From: Pseudomonadota bacterium
GTDB lineage: Bacteria > Pseudomonadota > Alphaproteobacteria > Rhodospirillales > Magnetospirillaceae
DNA: 64,000 bases
Assembly (NCBI GenBank): GCA_023458315.1
Contig: JAEXAH010000018.1
Location: 1-64,000 of the forward strand
Reading direction: 5' to 3'
Part shown: positions 43,898 through 52,243 of the stretch, piece after piece
Numbering within the stretch: position 1 is the stretch's first letter
How the letters are laid out: the number at the start of each line of letters is the position of its first letter
Notes under the pieces: model-generated
Told to the model about the DNA's origin: nothing
Seen by the model: only the letters and a program-made list of their open reading frames with translations
Database searches by the model: none
Program-made: the position numbers and the translations under genes

Positions 43898-44877
43898 CCG
43901 CCGACGTCGTCTTCCTGGCGACCGAAACCGCCGGCGCGGATAGCCTATTCCCGCTGTGGCGACGCTGGGCGGAGACGAGGGCGGATGGTTTCCGCATCCT
44001 CGCCGGAAAGGCGGCTCTGGCCCGCCTCGAGCACCTTGATCCCAGCTATCACCTGCCGCGCCAGGCCATGTGTGACGAGGCGATTGGCTACCAGTTGGAC
44101 GAGTGTCGGCCCCGCCGACTGGTGGTTCACGCGACCGGCCTGCCGGTGGAGAAGTCCGCCCTGTTATGGGCGCGCGACCACGATGTCGCCATCGACCAGT
44201 ATATTGAGACCTGGTACGGCTATGCCCGGCGGCTGAGCTTCGACGGCGTGGTGCTGACCGGAGACCGCCTGTTGCTGGTGGATGACCGCGCGATCGCCGA
44301 GGCGCAGGCGGAAGGCGTTCCCGCCGCCGTCATGGTGGCGGCCGGACATCCCGGCTGGGAACACGCCGCACGGCCGGATTTACCAACTCGTCCGGCAACC
44401 GTCTTTCTCGGCCAGCCCTTGCGCAAGTTCTACGGCGACGCGCTGGGCTATTGCGAGGCCACCGCCTGGGAGGTCGTCAAGCGCGCCGCCGCCAACCGGC
44501 CCGATCTGTTCGGCCCCACCTGTTATGCCATGCACCCCGCAGAGGATGCAGCCGTAGTAGCGCAACAGTTGGACGGCGCCGAATTGATCCATAGCCGGGC
44601 GGCGATCGCACGCTGTAACATCGTCACCGGCTGTTTCGCCTCCCCCATGGTCGAAGCCTTGCTGGCGGGGAGATTGGTGTGCAGTATTCAGCCGGGGCAG
44701 ACGGGGGGCAAAGATCATTGTCCGCTCAGCCGTCACCGCCGGGCGCCCCGAGTAAGCTCCGCCACCGAGCTGACCACCGTGGTTGCCAACAAGCACATGT
44801 CGGATGGCACCAGCCTGGATGAGGTCCTGCGGGGCAGCACCGATCGGCTGGAACGCCTCTTTCTGGAAGGAATGTGA
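43894..44877 (+). CDS. Uncharacterised protein, possible GT-B nonulosonate transferase
   Basis: 327 aa, no family recognised. The N-terminal half alternates strands and helices (VVFLATETAGADSLFPLWRR). TVFLGQPLRKFYGDALGY, PTCYAMHPAEDAAVVAQQL and IARCNIVTGCFASPMVEALL resemble, loosely, the donor-side segments of sialyltransferase-like GT-B enzymes in which a H-P-x-E/D motif binds CMP. No signal peptide or membrane helix. ATGA overlap with the aminotransferase and TGATG with the next gene place it firmly in the operon. Confidence 0.5.
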   Translation: MTADVVFLATETAGADSLFPLWRRWAETRADGFRILAGKAALARLEHLDPSYHLPRQAMCDEAIGYQLDECRPRRLVVHATGLPVEKSALLWARDHDVAIDQYIETWYGYARRLSFDGVVLTGDRLLLVDDRAIAEAQAEGVPAAVMVAAGHPGWEHAARPDLPTRPATVFLGQPLRKFYGDALGYCEATAWEVVKRAAANRPDLFGPTCYAMHPAEDAAVVAQQLDGAELIHSRAAIARCNIVTGCFASPMVEALLAGRLVCSIQPGQTGGKDHCPLSRHRRAPRVSSATELTTVVANKHMSDGTSLDEVLRGSTDRLERLFLEGM

Positions 44878-45575
44878 TGGTTAAGGCAATCGGTTTGGTA
44901 CAGGCCCGCATGGGCTCCAGCCGCGTCCCCGGAAAGGTTATGCTACCGTTGGCCGGACACCCCCTGGTGTGGCATGTGATCGACCGCATGCGCCGGGTCG
45001 AAGGGCTGGCCGAAGTGGTGCTGGCCACCACCCAGGACCCCCGCAACGCCCCGTTGGTCGCCTTTGCCAGCGCCGAGGGCGTGCCCGTCTTCCAGGTCGA
45101 GGCAGAAGACGACCTAGCCGCCCGCATCGCCGGTGCCGCCCGCCGACACGACGCTGCGCTGGTGCTGCGCACAGCTGCTGATTGCCCGCTGGTGGATCCC
45201 GACCTGATGGCCCTGATGCTGCGGCGGGCAATCGAAACCGACGCCGACTTCACCACCAACCGAATGAACTGGAGCTATCCGTTGGGGCTATCGGCCGACG
45301 TCATCTCGCGCCGGGCTCTGGAATGGGCCGATGCCAATCTGGTGACACCCGAAGACCGCGAGCTGTTCGCGGTATGGATTCGTGACCACCCTGAACAGTT
45401 CAAGGTCGAACCCATCGTCAATCCGGTCAACCTGTCCCACCACACCTGGACGGTGGACGAGCCCGAGGACGTGCCCATCATCACCCGTATTTTCGATGCC
45501 CTCTATCGCGAGGGTGAGTGCTTCGGCATGCAGGCCGTACTGGACTTCCTGGCGCGGGAGGAGGGCGCCCGATGA
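44877..45575 (+). CDS. SpsF-type nucleotidyltransferase
   Basis: 232 aa. KAIGLVQARMGSSRVPGKVM is the nucleotide-binding loop and LVLRTAADCPLVDPDLMA the metal site. HHTWTVDEPEDVPIITRIF near the end is typical of SpsF-like spore-coat/CMP-sugar proteins. The ATG at 44877 was preferred over the overlapping GTG at 44874 because GGAAGG lies 6 bases before it. Third cytidylyltransferase-like gene of the window; its sugar acid is unknown. Confidence 0.78.
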   Translation: MVKAIGLVQARMGSSRVPGKVMLPLAGHPLVWHVIDRMRRVEGLAEVVLATTQDPRNAPLVAFASAEGVPVFQVEAEDDLAARIAGAARRHDAALVLRTAADCPLVDPDLMALMLRRAIETDADFTTNRMNWSYPLGLSADVISRRALEWADANLVTPEDRELFAVWIRDHPEQFKVEPIVNPVNLSHHTWTVDEPEDVPIITRIFDALYREGECFGMQAVLDFLAREEGAR

Positions 45576-46618
45576 GCTCCGGCTACCGTACCGTTCCGCC
45601 GTTGCCGACCCTGGTTTGCCCACCCAGTATCTCGACCCGCGACCTGCTGGAGCGCATGAACCGCTCGCCGTACCGCTTCCAGGTTCTAACCGATACCAAC
45701 GGGCGCCTACTGGGAGCTGTGACCGATGGCGACGTGCGCCGCGCCCTGCTGGCGGGAAATTCCCTTGATACGCCGGTGCTCAGTTGCATCAACCGCAACC
45801 CGGTCACCGGCATGCTGGGCCAAGATGCCGAAAACGCCGCTTTGGCCGCGCGGTTAGGCTTCGTCCCGGTGGTCGATCATGAAGGCGTGCTGGTCCACCT
45901 GCTACTGCGGACCGAGGAACCACGGCTGGCCCAAGCCCTGATCATGGCCGGCGGTTTCGGCAAGCGCTTGGGGGAACGCACCCAGAGCAAGCCCAAGCCC
46001 ATGCTGCCGGTCGGTGACAAGCCGATGATCGAGCATGTGCTGCGCCGGGTCGAGGCCGCCAATGTGGAGCGCATCTGGATCTCGGTCCATTATCTGGGCG
46101 AGCAGATCGTCGAGTACATCCAGCAGCGCGAGAACATCTGCCCGATCGATTTCTTGTGGGAAGACGAGCCGCTGGGCACCGCCGGGGTACTGTCGCGGCT
46201 GAATCAGATCGATGTGCCGCTGCTGGTTATCAACGCGGACGTAGTGACCAATACCGACCTGCTCGCGCTCAAGAGTTTCCACGTGCGCCAGGGCCATGAC
46301 GGCACCGTCGCCGTCGCTCGCTATGAGGTGGATGTCCCCTTCGGCGTGATCCGGCACGACGACCACGGCGTTTTTCGCTGCATCGAAGAAAAGCCCAAGC
46401 TCAACTTCTTCGTGGCCGCCGGCATCTACTACCTGGCGCCCGAGATCGTTGCCCTGGTGCCGCCGGGACGACGGACGGACATGCCGGAACTGCTGACCAT
46501 GGCACACGACATCGGGCTTAAGGTCGGCATCTTCCCGCTGCACGAATACTGGCTGGATGTGGGCCGCCCGCACGACCTACAGACCGCCAACCGCGATCAT
46601 GGCGGCGCGGCCCCCTAA
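45572..46618 (+). CDS. CBS-domain sugar-1-phosphate nucleotidyltransferase, PtmE-like
   Basis: 348 aa. Residues about 10-115 form a CBS pair: FQVLTDTNGRLLGAVTDGDV and GFVPVVDHEGVLVHLLLR. Residues 120-345 form an NTP_transferase domain with ALIMAGGFGKRLGERTQSKP and KPMLPVGDKPMIEHVLRRVE; LLVINADVVTNTDLLALK has the metal Asp. This architecture is that of Campylobacter PtmE, a glucosamine-1-phosphate guanylyltransferase used for GDP-linked legionaminic acid synthesis. Start overlaps the preceding stop as ATGA. The nucleotide (GTP) is inferred from that comparison. Last gene of the operon. Confidence 0.78.
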   Translation: MSSGYRTVPPLPTLVCPPSISTRDLLERMNRSPYRFQVLTDTNGRLLGAVTDGDVRRALLAGNSLDTPVLSCINRNPVTGMLGQDAENAALAARLGFVPVVDHEGVLVHLLLRTEEPRLAQALIMAGGFGKRLGERTQSKPKPMLPVGDKPMIEHVLRRVEAANVERIWISVHYLGEQIVEYIQQRENICPIDFLWEDEPLGTAGVLSRLNQIDVPLLVINADVVTNTDLLALKSFHVRQGHDGTVAVARYEVDVPFGVIRHDDHGVFRCIEEKPKLNFFVAAGIYYLAPEIVALVPPGRRTDMPELLTMAHDIGLKVGIFPLHEYWLDVGRPHDLQTANRDHGGAAP

Positions 46619-46636
46619 CGGGGACCGCGCCCGCCG

Positions 46637-47743
46637 TCACTGTCCGAACACGCTGCGGAACATCGGCGCGCGACGCACCGCATCTGCCGCCGCTGCATGG
46701 CCAATACCGTTCCAATGGCCGTCCGTGGGGAATTCAAAGCGCTGGTGATCGCGGGCGAAACGTTCCAGGAACACCTGGTTCATGTCGACCACGTCGTGGC
46801 CGCGCGCCTTGGCCTGGGACATCACGTAATTGCGCATCTGCACCCAGTAGCTGTCCTGCACCCCATCTAGGCCGCCCGGCTCGTACAGGTTCGGCCGCAC
46901 GCCATCCACCACCAGTTGGATGCGATCGGGCGGCAGGCCGGCATAGTCCGGCAGCAACTCGAGGAAGCGATCAACCGCCCAGCGCGAATCGGCCAGATAG
47001 CTTTCAGGCGCCTGGGATTCCACGTTGCCAACGAAGCGCTGATCGTGCTGCCCCAGGACCAGCGGTTGATTGAACAGATTGTTGATCTTGAGCTGGGTTA
47101 TCAGATACATGGCCAGCGCCGAACGGCGCAGGATCTGACGGCTCCAACTGGGTTCGTAGGGTGTCAGGCGCATTTCCGCCGAACCATCGGAACGGCGCGC
47201 GAAGGCGTGGAAGCCCGGCGCGTGCTCACGCTCATACAGCGCTTCGGAGAAATCGTTCGAGATGATCACCACCGTCACGGCAGCGGGGTGATAGACGTCG
47301 CGCGCGTGGCGCACCCAAGCAAGATACTGCGCCAGCCCCGCCCCCGAAGCGGCGAAGGCATAGACCCGCCCCTTTCCGACGACTTCGGCCGCCAGGCGTG
47401 CCTGCAACGTCTCGGCGTAAGGCACCATCAGCGCCTCGACGTAGCTGTCACCAACCAGTGCCAGCAGAGGGCTCTTATCCTCCGCCACATAGGCCTGATC
47501 GCTGACAAAGCCGACGTTATTGGTGCGCACCCGGTTGACGATGGCGAACGTGGCTCCCTTGGCGTAGACGGCGCTACGGTTCGGTTCGAACCGGAAGACC
47601 GGCTGCGCGTCATTGACCGGCTGGGCACGCATGCCTTCGTTGACCGGCATGAAGCGCAGCACCAATTCAGCCATGGCCACGGACAAAACCAAGCCCAAAA
47701 GAACCGCGACGACCGAGAAGAAAATCTGCTTGGAGAGTTTCAT
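46637..47743 (-). CDS. Membrane-anchored SGNH/GDSL-type protein, partner of the MBOAT acyltransferase
   Basis: 368 aa. An N-terminal hydrophobic helix (IFFSVVAVLLGLVLSVAMAE) anchors it in the inner membrane with the rest in the periplasm. LLALVGDSYVEALMVPY carries the G-D-S motif, and GHWNGIGHAAAADA near the C-terminus gives the D/H-x-x-H block, so the catalytic set looks complete. In AlgI/AlgX/DltD-like systems such proteins accept acyl groups moved by the MBOAT and place them on polysaccharide. AGGGG precedes the ATG at 47743, which overlaps the upstream stop. Confidence 0.75.
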   Translation of the reverse strand: MKLSKQIFFSVVAVLLGLVLSVAMAELVLRFMPVNEGMRAQPVNDAQPVFRFEPNRSAVYAKGATFAIVNRVRTNNVGFVSDQAYVAEDKSPLLALVGDSYVEALMVPYAETLQARLAAEVVGKGRVYAFAASGAGLAQYLAWVRHARDVYHPAAVTVVIISNDFSEALYEREHAPGFHAFARRSDGSAEMRLTPYEPSWSRQILRRSALAMYLITQLKINNLFNQPLVLGQHDQRFVGNVESQAPESYLADSRWAVDRFLELLPDYAGLPPDRIQLVVDGVRPNLYEPGGLDGVQDSYWVQMRNYVMSQAKARGHDVVDMNQVFLERFARDHQRFEFPTDGHWNGIGHAAAADAVRRAPMFRSVFGQ

Positions 47744-48720
47744 TTGACCCCTGCTTTGGCCGCATGCGCGTCCAACTGCTGTACCCACGACGCCAGAAGA
47801 GACGCATATTTTCCCGTCCAGCCGGGCCGCCGCAAGTGATCGGCATCGCGGAAGGCATGGTCGGGAAAGATTTGGCGATTGTTGATATCGTCCACCGCCA
47901 CCGCGGCACAACCTGCCGTGGCCAGCCGGATTTCCTCGGCCTGGCGGGGCCCTTGCTCGACATCGCGGGGCAACACGCTCTCGGGCATCGGGGCACGCAC
48001 CAGATGGAGGGTGAAACCGGTCCGCGCCGACAGGGCGCAGATGTCCTCCAGCGCACGCCGCGCCGATGGCGACAGGCCAAGACGCTGGTCGCGGCGCCCG
48101 GCGATCTGCCGCGCCACCCCGGGAAGGATTGGCCCGCTTTCGCCGCTCTGCGCGCCGGGCTCTTCTTCACCTATCGGCAACATGTCCGGCGTGCCACCGA
48201 CCAGACCGCCCAGTGGCACGGCAATGCGGAGCTCAAGCGACAACACCGCCGGCCGGTACAGCTCGGGTTGGACCAGGCCGAGAGCTTGCAACTCGGCCCG
48301 TTCCTCGGCACGGGTGAACACGCTGGTGACATAGGTGCGGGCGGCCGCCCCGTCGGGCTGATAGGCGAAGAATTCCGGGGTCGAGGCAATCACCACATGG
48401 GCGGGCGCGGCGTTATGCGCCAGATAGCGCCGCAACAGCAAGGCGGACCCGATCAAACCGCTGGCCTGATTGGTGGTCAGGTTGGCCACCACTCCGTCGG
48501 GCGCGATCCGATAGGTCTTCATCACGTCCTGGGTGACGCTGTCACCCAACAGGACCACCGGCGCGTCCAGCTTCGCGGTGTCCAACGCCGCCACCAGACG
48601 ATCCAGATCGTGGCGGCGCGGCGCCACGTCGCGCAAGGCCCAGGCCGCGCCCTCGGCCGCCGCGGCCGTTACCGCCAGCGCCACCGGCAAGTGCAGGAAC
48701 AGGAAACGTTTCCAGTCCAT
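47740..48720 (-). CDS. SGNH-like periplasmic protein, second acylation partner
   Basis: 326 aa. FLFLHLPVALAVTAAAAEGA is an N-terminal signal-anchor; PVVLLGDSVTQDVMKTY gives the G-D-S motif near residue 60. A later D-x-D-H (FRDADHLRRPGW) supplies a possible Asp-x-x-His. It lies 10 bases after the MBOAT gene and overlaps the other SGNH gene as ATGA. The two SGNH proteins are unlike each other in length and middle region, so they may act on different steps or acceptors. The reading can be extended to 48807, but that overlaps the MBOAT gene. Confidence 0.7.
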   Translation of the reverse strand: MDWKRFLFLHLPVALAVTAAAAEGAAWALRDVAPRRHDLDRLVAALDTAKLDAPVVLLGDSVTQDVMKTYRIAPDGVVANLTTNQASGLIGSALLLRRYLAHNAAPAHVVIASTPEFFAYQPDGAAARTYVTSVFTRAEERAELQALGLVQPELYRPAVLSLELRIAVPLGGLVGGTPDMLPIGEEEPGAQSGESGPILPGVARQIAGRRDQRLGLSPSARRALEDICALSARTGFTLHLVRAPMPESVLPRDVEQGPRQAEEIRLATAGCAAVAVDDINNRQIFPDHAFRDADHLRRPGWTGKYASLLASWVQQLDAHAAKAGVK

Positions 48721-48730
48721 GGCCGCCCCC

Positions 48731-50215
48731 CTAGAACTGGAAATAGATGAAGGTGCGCGGCTCGCCCAGCCAGGTGCCGACCAGCCACACCATGGCGGCG
48801 GCGACAAAGGCCAGCCGCCAGCCCGGCCGCAGCTTGGCCCAGGTCTTGGACCAGTTGGGCAGCGTTACCGACAGCACACCCATCACCGCCATCCACCCCG
48901 CCATCTTCAGGGTGAAGGTGCCGCTGTTGAACAGCGACAGCGTGGTCCACGGCAGATGCAGGCGATCGGCCACTCCCGCCAGCCAGTTGGGCAGCAGGAA
49001 GGCCGAGGGCGACACCATGGCGCCCAGGATGGCGTGGGCCTGATCCAGCGACACGGCACGGAAATACACGAACGACACCGCCACCAGCGCCATGGTCAAC
49101 AGCCAGCCCAGCCCCCACGGCAGCTTGGGCAGCTTGGCCTGTTTCCAGGCGTGGTTGACCACCAGGCCGACACCGTTGACCGCGCCGAACAGCACATAAT
49201 TCCACCCGGCGCCGTGCCACAGGCCGGACAGCAGGAACGTCACCATGGTCGGCGCCACCACGGCGACGCCAAAGGCCCGCCAGCGCCCCAGCCCGCGTTC
49301 CATCGCCAGCCGCCCCCAGGCCAGGGCCAGCGGCGAATAGACGTACAGCGTGAAGAAGCGGGTCATGGTCATGTGCCACCGCTTCCAGAAATCAATCATC
49401 GAGGTGGCACGATACGGCGTGTCGAAATTGATGGGCAGCACGAAACCCAGCATCAGGCCCAGACCCACCGCCATCTCGGAATAGCCCGAGAAGTCGAAAT
49501 ACAGTTGTAGCCCGTATCCCACCGCGGCGGTCCATGCCTCGACCAGCGACAGGGTGTGGGCGTTGGCGAAGGCGGTGTCCACATAGGGCGCCAGATTGTC
49601 GGCCAGCGCCACCTTCTTGAACAGGCCGGTCAGGAACACCACCAGCCCCGGCCCGAAATGGGCCAGCCCGGCGAAACCGCCGCCGCGCAGCTTGGCGAAT
49701 TGATGGTCCAGTTCGCGGAACAGCACGATGGGTCCGGCGATCAGATGCGGGAACAGCACCACGTACAGGGCGAAATCCAGGAATTTCGGCCGTTCGGACT
49801 GGCCATCGGCGATGTCCACCAGCAGGGCGATCTGCTCGAAGGTGTAGAACGAGATGGCCAGGGGCACGAACACCGCGCCCAGGCTCCACTCGTTGCCGGT
49901 CAGCAGGCCCAAATTCTCGACGAAGAAATTGCGGTACTTGAAATAGCCCAGCAGCGCCAGATTGACGCCGACCGCCAGGGCCAGACGCTTGCCGCACGGC
50001 TTGGCCGCCAGCCGCACCGCCATCCAGTAATTGAAAGCCACCGAACCGCCCAGCAGCAGCAGATAGGGCGGGTTCCACCAGCCATAGAACACCAGCGACG
50101 CCAGCACCGCCACCGACAGGGCGGCGGTGCCGCCGATCAGCAGGCGCACGCCATGGAACGCCAGCAGCGCCAGCGGCAGGAACACGAACAGGAAAAGCGG
50201 ATCGGTGAAGACCAA
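48731..50215 (-). CDS. MBOAT-family O-acyltransferase (AlgI-like)
   Basis: 494 aa multi-span membrane protein. VFTDPLFLFVFLPLALLAFH opening, LFPHLIAGPIVLFRELDHQF, GYGLQLYFDFSGYSEMAVGL, DFWKRWHMTMTRFF and FLLSGLWHGAGWNYVLFG (catalytic His) are the AlgI signature segments. It carries acyl groups across the inner membrane to periplasmic partners. The start is a TTG at 50215: the AGGA site 8 bases before it and the match of the peptide to family starts support this. An ACP gene lies immediately upstream, suggesting that the donor is acyl-ACP and not only acetyl-CoA. Confidence 0.9.
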   Translation of the reverse strand: MVFTDPLFLFVFLPLALLAFHGVRLLIGGTAALSVAVLASLVFYGWWNPPYLLLLGGSVAFNYWMAVRLAAKPCGKRLALAVGVNLALLGYFKYRNFFVENLGLLTGNEWSLGAVFVPLAISFYTFEQIALLVDIADGQSERPKFLDFALYVVLFPHLIAGPIVLFRELDHQFAKLRGGGFAGLAHFGPGLVVFLTGLFKKVALADNLAPYVDTAFANAHTLSLVEAWTAAVGYGLQLYFDFSGYSEMAVGLGLMLGFVLPINFDTPYRATSMIDFWKRWHMTMTRFFTLYVYSPLALAWGRLAMERGLGRWRAFGVAVVAPTMVTFLLSGLWHGAGWNYVLFGAVNGVGLVVNHAWKQAKLPKLPWGLGWLLTMALVAVSFVYFRAVSLDQAHAILGAMVSPSAFLLPNWLAGVADRLHLPWTTLSLFNSGTFTLKMAGWMAVMGVLSVTLPNWSKTWAKLRPGWRLAFVAAAMVWLVGTWLGEPRTFIYFQF

Positions 50216-50225
50216 GCGGACGGTC

Positions 50226-50471
50226 CTAGGCGTTGATCACCTTGGCCAGGTGGTCGACCATTTCGCCCACATTGGCCAGGGTGTTGATGTCGCGCGGCTT
50301 CAGCTTGACGGAAAACGCCTTTTCACAGGCCAGGATCAGCTTGATCTGGTTCAGGCTGTCCCATTCGTCGATGTCCTCGGCGGTGGTGTCGCGGGTCAGC
50401 ACCAGCGATTCGTCGTCGAACACGTCGCGGAAGACGGTGGTCAGGGTGGCCAGGATTTCATCGGCGGTCAT
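50226..50471 (-). CDS. Acyl carrier protein
   Basis: 81 aa. DIDEWDSLNQIKLILACEKA carries the D-S-L motif whose Ser takes 4'-phosphopantetheine; the acidic helix 2 (EKAFSVKLKPRDI) follows. Length and composition are those of a discrete ACP. The ATG at 50471 overlaps the FkbH-like stop as ATGA, so the carrier and its loading enzyme are coupled. It is a dedicated carrier rather than the fatty-acid ACP, judging by its place between FkbH-like and MBOAT genes. Confidence 0.86.
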   Translation of the reverse strand: MTADEILATLTTVFRDVFDDESLVLTRDTTAEDIDEWDSLNQIKLILACEKAFSVKLKPRDINTLANVGEMVDHLAKVINA

Positions 50472-52243
50472 GGGACATCCTCGGGCAAGGGCATGTGATG
50501 GGGGGACAGGTCGGCGGGCGGCGCCGCGGGCGCCGACCATTCGCCGCCGCAGCAGCGGGTTTCAAAGCCCAGCCGGGGCAGGATGCCCGCCAGCAGGCCG
50601 TTCTTGGCCGATGGCTCGTACCGCAGGGTCAGACGGCCCAGGCCGCGCTTTTCCGCCATGCGCCCCAACAGAATGCGGGTGGCGTGTTCCAGCCTGCGCG
50701 AGAACACCCGGCAGCTCATCACCCAATTGTCGATGCGCAGCGCCCCGTCCTCGGGCCGCGTCACCGCCACGGCGACGATGCCGTAATCCTGAAGCCGGTC
50801 GGCGAAGCGGATGGCCAGCACGTCGGCGCCCCGGGCGGTGATCTGGTCGGCGGTGAAGATGGTGGGGTTCAGCTTGAACTGGTTGGTCTTGCCGATGATC
50901 TGGACGATGCGGTCCAGCGCGGCCGGTCCCACCGGCTCGACCGTCAGGCGCGGTTCCAGCGAGGCCAGGAACGAATCCATGTCGTCGCCCGCCTCCAGCC
51001 GCTCGGCCACCTGGGCCCGCGCCTGGTACGAGGCGGCGCGGCCCAGATCCTCGGCGGTCAGCCGGGCCAGGGGAAAGGCGCCGCAATCGTCCAGCGCCCG
51101 CACGTACAGCGCCGGATCGTCGGGCAGTTCCACCACCAGAACCTCGGGCAGACGGTCGCGCACCCAGGCCCGTTCCACCGGGTTGTCGTCCACGAACACC
51201 AGGGCATCCAGGCCCAGGTTCAGCTTTTGCGCGATGGCGCGGATGTTGCCCGCCTTGTCCTCGAAATTGGCCATGAAGCAGGCGATGTCGTCCAGCCCCA
51301 GCACCATGGCGGAATGCTGCTGGAACGGCGTGCGGGCGATGGAATCGTCGTTCTTGGAACACACCGCCAGCACCACGCCCCGTTCGGCCAGCCGCTTGGC
51401 ATAGCGTTGCAGGGCGACGAAGGCTTCGCCCTCGGCGCTTTCGCTGCCCAGGGTGATGCCCTCGACCCCCAAATCGCCGATCTCGCCGCCCCACAGGGTG
51501 TTGTCCAGGTCCAGCACCAGGCATTTGCGGCCGCGCGCCATCAGTCCCGCCGCCGCCCCGGCCAGGGAATCGGCCAGCACCGGCAGCGCCTCGAACGCGA
51601 AGGGCTGCTTGCACAGGGCATGCATGCGGGCATCGTGCCAGCGTTCCAGCCCGACCCGCGCCGCCAGCCATTCCGCGTCCACCAGCGCCACCGTGGCGGG
51701 CAGGTCGTCGGCCAGCAGGCGGTTGACCCGGCGGACATGGTCAAGGACGCCGCCGGGGGTGAACCCCTCCAACTCGCCCAGCGGGCGGGCGGGCGGCGGG
51801 TCGAAGGTCAGATGCACCACCGGACAGCCCAGGCGGTGCCACAGGCGGCGCCACATCTGCGCCTCGGCCTCGGCGGCGGATTGGGCGGCGGCGGCGGTGG
51901 CGCCGGGCGGCGGCAGCCGGGCAAGATCGCGGTGACTGGGCAGCAGGATAGCCAGATCGGGGGCAAAGGCGGCCAGCGCCCCGTCTTCCTCCAGCACCGC
52001 CCCGGCCATGATGCCATAGGGCGCCCGCCACAATTCGACGGCAAAACCGCGCCGGGCCAGCATCAGGACCAGGGTGTCGGCCAGATAATCGGTCAGGAAG
52101 CCGGACAGCAGCGCCACCTTGAGCGGCCGCCCCAGTTGGCCGCGTCCGGCGGCACGAACGAAACGCTTGGCCAGCTTCATCACCTGTTCGGCGGACAGGG
52201 CATCAAGCGGCTGGGACAGAAGGGCCTTGGGATCGGTGGTCAT
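50468..52243 (-). CDS. FkbH-like HAD-IIIC protein (acyl-ACP loading)
   Basis: 591 aa. The central HAD domain starts with KCLVLDLDNTLWGGEIGDLG and has LAVCSKNDDSIARTPF and ALVFVDDNPVERAWVRDRLP, the FkbH pattern. A GNAT-like C-terminal part begins near IIGKTNQFKLNPTIFT. The N-terminal 220 residues are a GDSL-like domain with VALLSGFLTDYLADTLV. FkbH proteins load glyceryl groups from 1,3-bisphosphoglycerate on ACP; many FkbH-like paralogues with ACPs occur in glycan clusters and may load related hydroxyacids. ATG at 52243 overlaps the SDR stop as ATGA. Confidence 0.85.
   Translation of the reverse strand: MTTDPKALLSQPLDALSAEQVMKLAKRFVRAAGRGQLGRPLKVALLSGFLTDYLADTLVLMLARRGFAVELWRAPYGIMAGAVLEEDGALAAFAPDLAILLPSHRDLARLPPPGATAAAAQSAAEAEAQMWRRLWHRLGCPVVHLTFDPPPARPLGELEGFTPGGVLDHVRRVNRLLADDLPATVALVDAEWLAARVGLERWHDARMHALCKQPFAFEALPVLADSLAGAAAGLMARGRKCLVLDLDNTLWGGEIGDLGVEGITLGSESAEGEAFVALQRYAKRLAERGVVLAVCSKNDDSIARTPFQQHSAMVLGLDDIACFMANFEDKAGNIRAIAQKLNLGLDALVFVDDNPVERAWVRDRLPEVLVVELPDDPALYVRALDDCGAFPLARLTAEDLGRAASYQARAQVAERLEAGDDMDSFLASLEPRLTVEPVGPAALDRIVQIIGKTNQFKLNPTIFTADQITARGADVLAIRFADRLQDYGIVAVAVTRPEDGALRIDNWVMSCRVFSRRLEHATRILLGRMAEKRGLGRLTLRYEPSAKNGLLAGILPRLGFETRCCGGEWSAPAAPPADLSPHHMPLPEDVP

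Noticed and set aside
43894..44877. Considered as the missing LegG/NeuC hydrolysing epimerase
   Set aside because: No NeuC-type motif; length 327 and segment order do not fit the epimerase family.
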